Shown here in pieces: positions 9,189 to 17,904 of a DNA stretch of 64,000 nucleotides. Under the pieces are notes generated by a model. That model saw only the letters and a list, made by a program, of their open reading frames with translations, was not told the DNA's origin and made no database searches. Numbering within the stretch: position 1 is the first letter of the stretch; every line of letters begins with the position of its first letter. Location of the stretch: the NCBI RefSeq assembly GCF_013364155.1, contig NZ_CP054916.1, positions 9,020,001 to 9,084,000 on the forward strand, in the 5' to 3' direction. The stretch comes from Streptomyces sp. NA02950. Its GTDB lineage: Bacteria > Actinomycetota > Actinomycetes > Streptomycetales > Streptomycetaceae. Position numbers and translations under genes: made by a program.

Positions 9189-9672
9189 ATGGCCCTCCGG
9201 AGGCAGCGAGAGTGGTCGTGAACACCGGCCGGCATGCCCACCGGCACCTTCTCTTCTCCAGGGTGGGCGCGCCCCCCACCCGCCCTTGGCATGATGCTCG
9301 ACCACCCGCGCCGCCCCCCGAACCTCGCCCATGCCGCCCTCAAAGCTCCCCCGGACGGCCCCCTGTCACCACACGACGGACGTGTGCCGACGACCACGCT
9401 GGGGCCGACAGGAGTTCGCGAAAACCTGTCGGCGCACGACCCTCATGCCCTGTGGAGGCCAGGCCGCGCATTGCCGTTGTCTCCAGCGGGCGTTAGGGTC
9501 GGTCGGGTGACTGCCGGGTCGGCCATGGGCCAAGAACGAGTGAGACGCCCGGCCTCTGCGTGAGCGCGAGGCGGGCCAGGGCCCCGCCGTCCCTTCTCCG
9601 TGTCCACGACCGGGCGCCGCGCACGGCGCCGCTGTTTCCATGGAACCCAAGTCACCCGGAAAAGACGCTCTC
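9189..9672. other. Intergenic region
   Basis: No gene seen; open frames here are Arg/Pro-rich shadows. It holds the start region of the SDR gene and a candidate sigma-70 promoter at 9471-9499 for the VOC gene. Confidence 0.5.
9471..9499 (+). promoter_or_regulatory. Candidate HrdB-type promoter
   Basis: TTGCCG (9471-9476), 17-bp spacer, TAGGGT (9494-9499). Spacing and hexamers fit a vegetative promoter. A transcript from here would have a leader of roughly 165 nt before the VOC gene at 9673. Confidence 0.35.
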
Positions 9673-10104
9673 ATGACGCACCATCAGTATCCCGATCGGC
9701 AGCAGCCGCAGTCCTCCGCCACCGGCGTCCAGCTGAACCACACCGCGGTCCTCGCCACGAACAGGCAGCGGTCGGCCGAGTTCATCGCCACCATCCTGGG
9801 CCTCGAAGTCGGTGCTCCGTTCGGGCCGTTCCTGCCCATCGACCTCGGCAACGGCGTCACCCTCGACTACTACGAGATGAGGGAGGAGCCCGTACAGCCG
9901 CAGCACTACGCGTTCCTCGTGCCGGAAGAGCAGTTCGATGCCATGATTGCCCGGCTCGAGGCGGCCGGGGCCACCTATTACGCCGACCCCCGCCACACCG
10001 AACCCGGGCAGATCAACACCCTCTTCGGCGGTCGAGGCGCGTACTTCGAGGACCCGGACGGCCACAACATGGAGATCATGACCCGGCCCTACATCCGGCC
10101 CTGA
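9673..10104 (+). CDS. VOC family (glyoxalase/bleomycin-resistance fold) protein
   Basis: Small soluble vicinal-oxygen-chelate protein, 143 residues, with two beta-alpha-beta-beta-beta modules. Likely metal ligands are His23 (LNHTAVL) and the Glu near the end (NMEIMTRPY), with the DPDGHNMEI block typical of the family. The substrate is unknown: members can be dioxygenases, isomerases or drug-binding proteins. ATG at 9673 is chosen over ATG at 9640 because GGAAAAG precedes it. A strong hairpin (10112-10149) follows directly. Confidence 0.85.
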   Translation: MTHHQYPDRQQPQSSATGVQLNHTAVLATNRQRSAEFIATILGLEVGAPFGPFLPIDLGNGVTLDYYEMREEPVQPQHYAFLVPEEQFDAMIARLEAAGATYYADPRHTEPGQINTLFGGRGAYFEDPDGHNMEIMTRPYIRP

Positions 10105-10111
10105 GAACTGA

Positions 10112-10149
10112 CCGGGAGGCGGCCCGCCGGATCAGGGACCGCCTCCCGG
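10112..10149 (+). terminator. Hairpin terminator of the VOC gene
   Basis: CCGGGAGGCGG (10112-10122) and CCGCCTCCCGG (10139-10149) form a perfect 11-bp stem with a 16-base loop, starting 8 bases after the VOC stop codon. Confidence 0.6.
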
Positions 10150-10182
10150 CTCCGACGTGCGACCCGGCGTTGAGGTTTTACG

Positions 10183-10188
10183 TATAAT
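10183..10188 (+). promoter_or_regulatory. Consensus -10 box TATAAT
   Basis: A perfect TATAAT in an unusually AT-rich stretch (ttttacgtataatct). No good -35 lies 17 bp upstream. It probably starts the transcript leading into the Imm21-like gene. Confidence 0.4.
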
Positions 10189-10225
10189 CTGTCGCGAAAG
10201 GTGTCAGCGCACCCAAGGGATCGTG

Positions 10226-10418
10226 ATGACGGCGCGAACCAAGAACCTCCGCCTCGGAGGAGACCGTGGTACGACGGGCCGCGAACTCTCCCGCCGGCGG
10301 AAGCCATCGCGACCTCTGTCTGCGCGGATTCGCCGGAGCGGTCGCGCACTTCCTCGCGTGCGTGACCGCGGCGGGACGGCCGTACCCAAGCAGGGATGAT
10401 CGTCGGCGGAACGGATGA
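10226..10418 (+). other. Possible short coding segment ahead of the Imm21-like gene
   Basis: Two overlapping short frames. One, ATG 10226 to TGA 10399 (57 residues, very basic), overlaps the ATG of the Imm21-like frame in an ATGA. The other, GTG 10266 to TGA 10418 (50 residues), has a strong GGAGGAG site 4 bases upstream. It reads a plausible helical stretch (LRGFAGAVAHFLACVTAAG). Neither matches a family I know. This could be a remnant of a toxin C-terminus or of the missing Imm21 N-terminus. Confidence 0.25.
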
Positions 10419-11214
10419 TCCTGACGACTACGACCGCGCCGGCGCGGTGGAGGACCTCGCCGGAGTAATCACCGTGGGTGCGGGCGGCGCGCAGCCGCTG
10501 GTGCTGAGCGGTGAGCCCGCCACCAGCTGCTACCTGCCGGACCGTGGTGTCTTCCTGTGCTGGCTCGCCGCCGACTCCGACGCCGAGCTCCTCATCGCCG
10601 CGGAAGCGCTGCTGGACGACCCCGACTCGGGGTGGCAGGACTGCGGGGTGTGGGAAACGGACGGCCCGGCGGTGCTGATGGACTCCGCCGAGGCCGGAGC
10701 CGGCCTCGGCAGGCCGTACCCCGACAACTCCGGTGGGCCGCAGGAGACGCCGGTCGCCGTACCGGCGGGCCGATGGCGAGTCCGCGCCATCCACGCGGTC
10801 GGCGAGTTTCCCTGGGTGGAGTGGTTCGGCTCACCGCGGAGCAGGGCGCCCCGGAGCGGGGGAGCGAGAGACTTCGCGGCCCCTTTGCCCCCTCGTCAGA
10901 CCCCCAGACGCTCCTGCCACCGCCGGAACTCGGCCACCGGGTCTCCGTCCCGCCGCCACGGCCAGTGGGCCACGCGTCCGTTCAGCAGCCGGAAGACCTG
11001 GGTGGCCTCCTGCTTCCGGTTGGCGGTGATGAGGGCGTACGCCAGGAGGTTCAGGTCGGCGAGCGCCGCGGCGTGGTGGAAGAAACCCGGCTTCCGCCAG
11101 GTGTCGTACGCCCGGTCCAGCGCCTGGGAGACCGCGGGCTGGGACCAGTGGTTGCGGGCGAGGAGTGCCTCCATTCCGCCCCTGTCCAGCACCGTGTGGT
11201 ACTGCATGACATGA
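10396..11214 (+). CDS. Imm21-like immunity protein, ends eroded
   Basis: The first about 145 residues match the Imm21 immunity family of contact-dependent and polymorphic toxin systems: DDYDRAGAVEDLAGVI, LAADSDAELL, CGVWETDGPAVLMDSAEA and VPAGRWRVRA in the expected order. The family's N-terminal block (a WV..GGPL motif) is missing, and an in-frame TGA lies at 10363. After FPWV, near 10820, the family-like ending GVVRLTAE is found one frame over. This indicates a 1-bp indel. The listed frame then runs antisense through the next gene to 11214 and is not coding there. No toxin gene is adjacent. It is probably a decaying orphan immunity gene. Confidence 0.55.
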   Translation: MIVGGTDDPDDYDRAGAVEDLAGVITVGAGGAQPLVLSGEPATSCYLPDRGVFLCWLAADSDAELLIAAEALLDDPDSGWQDCGVWETDGPAVLMDSAEAGAGLGRPYPDNSGGPQETPVAVPAGRWRVRAIHAVGEFPWVEWFGSPRSRAPRSGGARDFAAPLPPRQTPRRSCHRRNSATGSPSRRHGQWATRPFSSRKTWVASCFRLAVMRAYARRFRSASAAAWWKKPGFRQVSYARSSAWETAGWDQWLRARSASIPPLSSTVWYCMT

Positions 11215-11846
11215 GCGGTCAGCTCCACCGCGGCACACGGCGCGTTCGCCGGCATCTGGGCGCGCAGGGCATCGATGAATTCCAGGACGTGCATATGGGA
11301 GCCGCCCTCGTCGGGCGAGAGGAATTCCAACATGCTCAGATGGGCTTCGCGATGCCACCGATCGCGGGACAGCACCTCCTGCCACAGGGCGAACACGTCC
11401 TTGCGGGGGTAGCGCTCCAGACGGTAGGCGCCCAGGAGCACCACCCAGGGTGTGGGGTCGTGCTGATTCAGTTCGGCGGCCCGGTGACACGCCTCGAGCA
11501 CCGCGGCGGCGTCGCCCAGTCCGCCCTGCTTGCGACCACGGACGAGCTGGGCCCAGGCGTGGAGCACCAGTGCATCCACGTTGTTCGGTTCACGGGTGGC
11601 CCAGTCGGCCGGAAGATGGGAGTCGGACAGGACACGGGCCAGCACCGAGACGCGGTGTGCGCGGCGGTCCCAGTCGCCCGGGCTCCGCTTCAGCAGGCCG
11701 CCCACCCGGGCCGCGCCCAGCTCTGCCGCTCCGATGGTGCCCCAGGCGCTCGAGTCACGCAGCATTTTCACGAGCTTGCCCAGCTCCCCGTCGTCGAGTT
11801 CCGGAGTGAGGCGCGCTCCATTACGGCGGAGGGAAAACAGTGGCAT
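10896..11846 (-). CDS. Hypothetical protein, TPR-like helical repeats
   Basis: Predicted soluble, all-helical protein of 316 residues. Repeated amphipathic helices such as DALVLHAWAQLVRGRK, ACHRAAELNQHDPTPWVVLLGA and HAAALADLNLLAYALI suggest TPR/SEL1-like packing, but no family is recognised. Similar proteins occur singly in streptomycetes. ATG at 11846 (MPLFSLRRNG) is chosen; a further ATG at 11876 is possible. Its 3' end lies under the eroded tail of the Imm21-like frame, so the two genes are convergent and overlapping on paper. Confidence 0.7.
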   Translation of the reverse strand: MPLFSLRRNGARLTPELDDGELGKLVKMLRDSSAWGTIGAAELGAARVGGLLKRSPGDWDRRAHRVSVLARVLSDSHLPADWATREPNNVDALVLHAWAQLVRGRKQGGLGDAAAVLEACHRAAELNQHDPTPWVVLLGAYRLERYPRKDVFALWQEVLSRDRWHREAHLSMLEFLSPDEGGSHMHVLEFIDALRAQMPANAPCAAVELTAHVMQYHTVLDRGGMEALLARNHWSQPAVSQALDRAYDTWRKPGFFHHAAALADLNLLAYALITANRKQEATQVFRLLNGRVAHWPWRRDGDPVAEFRRWQERLGV

Positions 11847-12230
11847 GATCGAAAGGCTATGGCCGCCGCGGAGCAAGGCAAGCCATCTGCGGAGATCGTT
11901 ATCTCACGCATATCTTCGCGGTGGTTGGCCATCCGTATCGTGAGATGTCGCGGATGGCGTTTGACATGTGGTGTCTCGCGGGTCTCGCGACAGCCGGTGC
12001 CGCGGCCATCTCGGCGGATCCACGGAGCGCCGCGGATCTCCCGAGCACGGGAGAGGCCCCCGGCCAGCCTCGGCCGTGGCGGGGTACGCGTTCATCATCC
12101 GCCCATGCACACCTCATGATCTGGCCGTGCCGTGGCCGCGGAGCGGCTGGGATGTGAGTCTTCCTGGGGACCCCTGGGCCCGGCGGCCGGTGGCTGAGCG
12201 CGGGTCGGGGCCGCCCCCGTCCCGCCCCGA
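11847..12230. other. Intergenic region
   Basis: No supported gene. One inverted repeat (CCATCCG near 11930 and CGGATGG ending near 11958, 15-base loop) could be an operator or hairpin for the gene starting at 11846. Confidence 0.4.
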
Positions 12231-13121
12231 TCAGAGGAAGTGTCCGCTGGCCAGGTAGGGCGCGGGGACGGGCATGTCCCGGACGGCGATGTAGCCTTCC
12301 TGGCCGATGTCGAGACGGGCGGCCAGTCCGACGTCGACCGCCCATTCGTTGGGGCTGGTGATGCAGTTGACCAGAGTGGTTCCCCGTGACGTGGCCAGCG
12401 CCTCCCACAGCAGGTTCTGTGCGGTGTCCGGACGCGCGGCGGCCAGCAGCGTGGCGTGCCCGTGGATGTCCATGTACACATAGCCCGGCCGGTCGCCGTC
12501 CCGGGACACGACGAGCCGCTGGATGCCCAGCAGGTATGCGTGGTCCGGACCGTGACCCGCGCCGCGCAGCCGCCGGTCCAACTGGTCCATCCACCCGATG
12601 TCGTCGGCCCCGCCCTCGCGGAGGCCGTCCACCACGGGGAGCGTCGAGCGGTCGACGGTGCCGATCATCCGCATCTGCGGGTGCAGGGAGAAGCCCGCCA
12701 GCCGGTACCGGCGGGTGGCGCCGGGGTGGACGCTGGAGGAGAAGATGCCCGGACGTCCATCGGCGTGGGCGAGGGCGGCGTCCATCAGTCGTCTGCCGAC
12801 TCCCCGCCCCTGGTGGCCGGGCAGGACACCGTAGGTCGCGAGGTACCACAGACCGCCGCGGTTCTGCGAGATGGCGAAGCCCACGACGGTGTCCGCGGCT
12901 TCCTCCGTGTCCACCGCGACCCAGCAGCCCCGCGGATCGATCCGCAGGAAGAAACCCATGCGTGCGATCCACTGCCGTGAGGCCTCCGCGGAGCGAGGCT
13001 CGGGCTCTGGATCGCTGACCCGCCTGGTGACCCGCTCCGCCTCGAGAAACGTCGCTGCCGACGCCCGTTCCGCCGACGGGAGATCATCCTTGCGCATCGG
13101 CCTGACCCGCACAGCGTCCAT
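12231..13121 (-). CDS. GNAT family N-acetyltransferase, two-domain
   Basis: Acetyl-CoA dependent N-acetyltransferase of 296 residues. The N-terminal domain (about 1-145) has the acetyl-CoA motif VLPGHQGRGVGRRL. The C-terminal half (about 160-290) is a second degenerate GNAT fold, seen in two-domain GNATs of actinobacteria. The substrate is unknown. ATG at 13121 begins right at the homologous MDAVRVRPMRKDDL; longer open sequence upstream is not typical. It is transcribed away from the JAMM relic upstream. Confidence 0.87.
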   Translation of the reverse strand: MDAVRVRPMRKDDLPSAERASAATFLEAERVTRRVSDPEPEPRSAEASRQWIARMGFFLRIDPRGCWVAVDTEEAADTVVGFAISQNRGGLWYLATYGVLPGHQGRGVGRRLMDAALAHADGRPGIFSSSVHPGATRRYRLAGFSLHPQMRMIGTVDRSTLPVVDGLREGGADDIGWMDQLDRRLRGAGHGPDHAYLLGIQRLVVSRDGDRPGYVYMDIHGHATLLAAARPDTAQNLLWEALATSRGTTLVNCITSPNEWAVDVGLAARLDIGQEGYIAVRDMPVPAPYLASGHFL

Positions 13122-13377
13122 CGGGCCAGCGTAAGGATCCACCAGGTGGCGCCGCACCCGGATTTCCGGGGCGGCGGCGGCCCCGGCCAGTGACGCTCCG
13201 TCGGGTCCGGTGACCGTTGATTCGGCGTTCACCGTGGCGATGTCGTGGTGCGGACAGCGGATCTGCCGTACGTGTGCGGTGAGGGTGGACCCGCGGCACA
13301 CACCGAGGAACAACGCCGCGTGTCCGTCGGCAATCCCGCCGCGGCCTGCAGGTTTGTCACCTCTGACGGTGGTGAAG

Positions 13378-14167
13378 TCATAGTCCTCGGAGAAAGTTCG
13401 CCGCGAAGCCGGGGGCGTCGCCGCGCGCCCGGCACTCGGCCATGGTCTGCCACAGCGCGGTGATGTGCTCGTCGGGCGTTGTCGTCAGCCCCCCACCGCC
13501 TCTGCCTCGAGGGACCGGGGATCCATGGGGATGGCCCCGACCCGCGGGGGAAGTTCATGGCACCGGGCACCGATGTGGCCGGGCGGTGGCGGGGCCCATG
13601 CCACGAGGGCGTGGTACAGCGCTTCGCCGCGGTGTTCCAGATAGCGGATGAGATTGACCGGCCACCCCGTCGACGCGAACACACTGTCGTCCATGGGCGT
13701 CGGATGTTCGCTCAGGATCATCGAGCGTTGCTGCGGGGCCCGATCCGGTGCCAGTCGGGTTGCATATGGATCGAGCCCAGGAGTTCCGGCCCCTTCGCTT
13801 CCGCCTCGCGGGCCGCGTGCAGCAGGTCGCGGGAATCGACCCACCAGCCACGGGACTCGTTCTCGTACGTGGCTCCGTAGGTCGGCGCGATCGACTCGGC
13901 GAACTCACGCCGTGCGGCGGGGGTCGCGGTCGTGTGCGTTGGCGGCGAAGGCGAGGCGTCCGATGTGTATGACGCCGCCGTCCGCCGTGCCCACGAGAAG
14001 TGGCGCCGAGCCGTCCGGAGGCTCCGGCCCACGCCATGGGCGGCGGTGAACATCGGCCACGGCCCGCCCAGTCCACCGGCCGGGCGAACCGCAGCACATC
14101 CGTCCGGGGCGGCTTCGGCGGCCAGGACGGCTGATATCTCGCCGCCGACCGGAAAGACTCCGCTGAC
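13378..14167 (-). pseudogene. Relic of a Mov34/MPN/PAD-1 (JAMM) metalloprotease-like gene
   Basis: Pieces of one protein of about 250 residues can be read in order on the minus strand only by switching frame at least five times. The pieces, in order, are GVFPVGGEISAVLAAEAAP; ARPVDWAG; GPWPMFTAAHG; LLVGTADGGVIHIGRLAF; FAESIAPTYGATYENES continuing to LLGSIHMQPDWHRIGP; MILSEHPTPMDDSVF continuing to VGG; and TTTPDEHITALWQTMAE ending FLRGL at 13378. The LLGSIHxxPDWH block is the JAMM metal site, and the expected second His (HxH) reads Gln. The gene is therefore both frame-broken and catalytically altered. JAMM proteins remove ubiquitin-like tags; no E1 or E2 partner lies nearby. Confidence 0.6.
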
Positions 14168-14217
14168 CGGAGTGTGGCGGGCGTGGTCCGGGACCGGTGG
14201 GGCCGGGCGGCCGGGCG

Positions 14218-14775
14218 TCAGATGCCGAACTCCGCCGAAGACAGCCCGAGCACGCCGCACACCTCCCGAAGCACCTGCTCCTCGGCGGGCGCCACAGAGC
14301 CGTCGGCACCCGCCACCACGATGCCGGTCTGGACCACGGCCCTGGCCTCGGCGGGCTTCTTGGCCGCCTTGGCCACCTCCTGGAGCGCCTCCGCCTTGCC
14401 CCGGGCGAAGTCGGCCGTCATCAGGTCGACGTGCTTGTTGAACCGGGTGCGCAACTGGTCGGGCGGAAAGTTCTGCAGGACGTCGTTGGAGAGGATCAGC
14501 GACTCGACATGCTGTCGCTCCGCGGGGTCGACATGCCCATCGGCGGCCGCCACCAGGGCGCACACGGCCATGCTGGCGTCCCGGTAGGCGCCGCTCTTCA
14601 GCTCCGTCTTGAGCGATGTGAGCTGTGTCTTGAGCACACCGACCAGCTGAGCCTTGGATCTGCCGCCCGAGCCGGGGCGCCCGTGTCCCCCGGAGCTACC
14701 GGTCCCATGGCCCCGCTGCTGCTGGAGGGCCTTGGCCTGGTCCTTGATCCGATCCCACATCGCCACTGCTGCCAC
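14218..14775 (-). CDS. terB: TerB family tellurite-resistance protein
   Basis: Soluble helical TerB protein, 185 residues, associated with the Ter stress/tellurite system and thought to sit at the membrane with TerC/TerD proteins. A basic, Gly/Ser-rich N-terminus (1-45) is followed by the TerB fold. It has the paired acidic motifs AAADGHVDPAE (about 80) and AGADGSVAPAEE (about 160) that bind metal. No terC or terD gene is adjacent. Start GTG at 14775 or, as in many relatives, ATG at 14760 (MWDRIKDQAKAL). An adjacent JAMM relic lies downstream. Confidence 0.9.
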   Translation of the reverse strand: MAAVAMWDRIKDQAKALQQQRGHGTGSSGGHGRPGSGGRSKAQLVGVLKTQLTSLKTELKSGAYRDASMAVCALVAAADGHVDPAERQHVESLILSNDVLQNFPPDQLRTRFNKHVDLMTADFARGKAEALQEVAKAAKKPAEARAVVQTGIVVAGADGSVAPAEEQVLREVCGVLGLSSAEFGI

Positions 14776-15150
14776 CTCGGCTTCGCCGTGTCATCCATCA
14801 CCGGACACGTGCCGTCACGTGTCACCCCGGCAACGTATATGGCCGTCACCGAGTTCCACCGTGCACGGGGGAGTGGCCCGGACCACTGCGGGAAGCCGTA
14901 CGCGGGCGGCAGGGTCGGGTGCACCGACACGCCGGTTCACCAGGGCAGGGGTGACCCCGGGTGATTCCCCGGTGGCCGCCCCGGGCGGGAGCACCAGCAC
15001 CCCGTCCGGCCGCCACCTCTTACGAGACTGTGACGCACACCGGCCAAGTGGCCATGTGCCGTCGGAGCGTTGTCAGACTCTGGGGCCAACGCGGAGCCGT
15101 ACCGACGTTCGTACGGAGCCCGGCCGGACTCAGTAGGAAGCGAGCACTCC
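14776..15150. other. Divergent intergenic region
   Basis: Separates the terB start (-) from the DUF1996 relic (+). No gene or clear operator seen. Confidence 0.4.
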
Positions 15151-16030
15151 ATGAGGCGGCGGCACAAAGTGAACGGAACGCGGCGCAAGGCCCTGTTCGG
15201 GGTGGCCGGGCTGGTGCTGGGAGGCGGAGGGCTGGTGGCCATCAACGTGGGTGCCAACGCCGGCAACTCCTCCAGTGACCGGAGCGCCGGTGGTGTGGTC
15301 TGCCCCGGCGTGGCGGACCGGCTGGGGGACATCCCACAACGGGCGGCCGCCGAGGTACGGCGAAACCTCGAGCTGATGCGGCGCGACATCAAGGCCGCCG
15401 ACACCAGGCTCTCCTCCGAGAAGAACGTGGCCAGCCGTACCGTTCTGGATCCCCTGCGGTCCAAACGGTCGGCCGTTCTGGAACGGATCGAGACAGCCGT
15501 CGAACGGGCGGGTGCCGAGCGGCCCAAGGATCTCCCAAGCCTCGCGACCTGCACGGCCGGTGGCACCGAGGTCGCCAAGAACGCAACGGGTGGCGACGGT
15601 CGGCAGAGCCCCCAACAGCCGCCCGCCACCGGTACGCCACAGCCCTCCGACGGGCCCGCGCCGGAGGACTTCGTCGACATCACCAAGGCCCCGCCCAACG
15701 TGCGGCAGGTGAGCAACGGGAAAGCCGCGTCGGGGCGCCTTCCGCGCCCGGTGCGGTGTCAACGCGGAGGGGCGGAGCGCCAACCACCGCTCGCACGTCG
15801 CCTTCGCCGATGCGCGCGGTGCGTGCCCGGCGGGCTTCCGGCCGATTCCGCAACTCGTCCAGCAGGTCACCTATGACGGCCTCGCCGGATCGACCGCGTT
15901 CGCCATCGACAGCTTCCCCGAGTCGCTGCACAAGCCCGTCACCGACCACGGCGACTTCATCAACGCCATGCCGGACGCCCTGATGAAGAAGGCCGTCAAC
16001 TGCATCAACGCCGGCCGCCGCTGCGGCAGA
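15151..16030 (+). pseudogene. DUF1996 protein gene with frameshift and internal deletion
   Basis: The first about 190 residues are a normal Streptomyces DUF1996 front end: ATG at 15151 with AGGAAG upstream, a basic start with a hydrophobic export or anchor segment (KALFGVAGLVLGGGGLVAI), then CPGVADRLGDIPQ and a helical spacer ending in DITKAPPNVRQ. Near 15735 the frame is lost. RARCGVNAEG continues two frames over, but the central conserved core is absent. It jumps to HRSHVAFADARGACPAGFRP and ends LMKKAVNCINAGRRC. A deletion of roughly 150 codons plus a frameshift explains this. The role of DUF1996 is unknown (exported, possibly polysaccharide-related). Confidence 0.7.
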
Positions 16031-16109
16031 ACCACATCAGGCCGGACCACGTCACCCGGGGATGTGGCCGCCGGTGAGGGCATCGGCTCCGGGGATCGAC
16101 CGTCCCCGG

Positions 16110-16382
16110 AGCGATGGCAGGCCCCTCGCGCAGGCCGGGGGCCTGGCCACGGTCACCAGGACGGTGGAGGGCTTCGGCGGGTTCGCCAAGCGATACGAGC
16201 AGATCGAGAAGGTCTCCACTCACCACTGCGACCTCTGGGAGCCGCCGCTGTACGGGCAGATCGGCCGGGACCGGGCGGTCATGTTCGACCAGCCCGAGGC
16301 GTACGACCCGAGACTCGACGTCGACTTCACCCCGCTGCGTGAGCAGGACGCAACCACGGCAGGTTTCGACCAGGCCGCCTGA
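16110..16382 (+). pseudogene. Unrecognised C-terminal gene fragment
   Basis: A stretch with clear coding character and a natural stop at 16382: RYEQIEKVSTHHCDLWEPP, YGQIGRDRAVMFDQPEAYDP, RLDVDFTPLREQD. No start codon with a ribosome-binding site fits, and it follows the deleted DUF1996 gene directly. It is probably the tail of another gene fused by the same deletion. Family not recognised. Confidence 0.4.
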
Positions 16383-16509
16383 CCCGGCCCCTGCCGGGCC
16401 GGCATCCATGCCCGGTGAGTGGGGCGCGACCGTTGCTGATACTGGTGCGCGCCCCTGGATTCCGCGGTTGTCGCCCGGTTCTGCAGGCCCGGTTGTGCGT
16501 GCAGGACGC

Positions 16510-17846
16510 TCAGTCCACTGGCTGCTCGTTACGGCCGGGCCTCTTTCGGGCTCGGCGTCCCGCCTGCCTGGGCGGTTGCGGCGAGCCGTCGCGCCGCGCC
16601 TCCGCCTGCCCTTCGGCCTGTGCCTTTATTGGCACCTCGGTCTGCGCGTGTCGCAGGTGGCGGACGGACGGAGAGGCCAGGGGGAGCAGGGCCGCGGCTG
16701 CGTAGCAGAGGGCGGCGGTAGTCGCCACGTGGAAGCCACCGAAGGCGTTCGCGAGCGGACCGACGGAGAGCTGGCCGATGGGATTGGAGATGTAGGAGAG
16801 CAGGGCGTCGTAGGCGCGACGCGGGAGAGGACGCGAGGTGGGATGTGCTCCTGCAGGGAGGTGTCCCAGGCGGTTCCCGTCAGCGAGGTGCCGAGGTCTG
16901 CCACGAAGGCGGCGGTGATCAGCCATGGCGTACGAAGCTGCGCGCCGATCGCGAGTAGCGGGAGAGCGCCGAGGGCGCAGGCGAGCTGGCCGGCGCGGAG
17001 CAGGTGCCGGACCGTGATCCGGTAGATCAACGTGCTCATCAGCAGCATGCCGAGACCTCGGGCGCTGAGCAGGAATCCCCACGTTGCCTCACTGCTCAGC
17101 TGCTTGGTGAGTTCCGGGCCGAGGACCTGCCAGGTGCCGGTCTGCACGAGGTTGATCGCGCAGAAGGAGAGGGTGCAGGACCAGACCCAGCGGGTTCCTC
17201 GGAACTGCGCCCATCCCTCGCGCAGGTCGCGCCGGAGTGTGACTCGGTGTGCTGCGGGGACGGTGGCCCCCACCGCGGCGGGGAGCCGGGCGAGGCAGCC
17301 GGCAGCCAGCAGGTACGTCAGCGCGTCGAAGCCGATGGCCGGTCCACCGCCGACCGCGACGACCAGCAGCCCTGAGATGCTCGGCCCGAAGACCTTGGTG
17401 CCGTTGCGCACGGAGGAAGGCAGTGAGTTGGCCTGCCGCAGGTCGCCCTTGGCGACCAGCTCCGGGACCAGTCCGCGCAGCGCGGGCGTGGTGAATGCGG
17501 CGAGCACGCCGTTGAGGAACTCCAGTCCGGCCACCACGAGCAGTGAGTAGTGATCGGTCAGCAGGACTGCGGCGACACAGCCCTGGGTGAGCGCGGAGCC
17601 GAGGTTGGCGGCTACCAGGACGGTCCGCCGCGGCAGGCGGTCGGCGGTGGCGCCCCCGATGAGGAGGAAGACGAGCAGTGGCACCATGCGCGCGGCTACC
17701 ACGACACCGAGGTCGTTAGCCCGGCCCGACGCGTTGAGCACCGCGAGGGACAGCGCGACGGGCGCCATCGAACTGCCGAGCAGCGACACAAGCTGTCCGG
17801 TGAAGAACCAGCGGAAATCTGTCTGCCGAAGAAGGGGAGGAAGCAC
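16510..17846 (-). pseudogene. MFS transporter, frameshifted near the C-terminus
   Basis: Major facilitator superfamily exporter of the 12-helix enterobactin/macrolide-exporter type. ATG at 17846 (MLPPLLRQTDFRWFF) and the first 340 residues are normal, with the GGATADRLPRRTVL loop 2-3 motif. At about 16815 the frame changes: HIPPRVLSRV should continue as YDALLSYISNPIGQLSVGP, which is found one frame over and runs to a stop at 16510 with the last two helices. Read unshifted, the listed frame ends at 16626 in a basic, Ser/Pro-rich tail. A single-base loss in the cgcgtcgcgcctac region is enough. Either a recent inactivation or a sequencing indel. Divergent from its ArsR-type regulator. Confidence 0.8.
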
Positions 17847-17895
17847 CGCTGGAGTCTGCGGGACCGGTGCAGGCGGGCACTATCGTTTCGGCAGA
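17822..17895. promoter_or_regulatory. Distant inverted repeat in the MFS/ArsR divergent promoter
   Basis: TCTGCCGAA (17822-17830) and TTCGGCAGA (17887-17895) are perfect 9-bp inverted arms 56 bp apart. One lies at the MFS start and one just before the regulator start. They may be two half-sites of the ArsR-type regulator bridged by looping. TATCGT at 17881 is a possible -10 for the regulator. Confidence 0.35.
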
Positions 17896-17904
17896 GGGCG
17901 AAAG

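Noticed and set aside
10557..12119. A 520-residue plus-strand frame
   Set aside because: Antisense of the helical-repeat protein gene (10896-11846); only a few codons near 10825 preserve the shifted end of the Imm21-like gene.
14218..14775. A tellurite-resistance operon
   Set aside because: Only terB is present; no terC, terD or terZ gene lies nearby.
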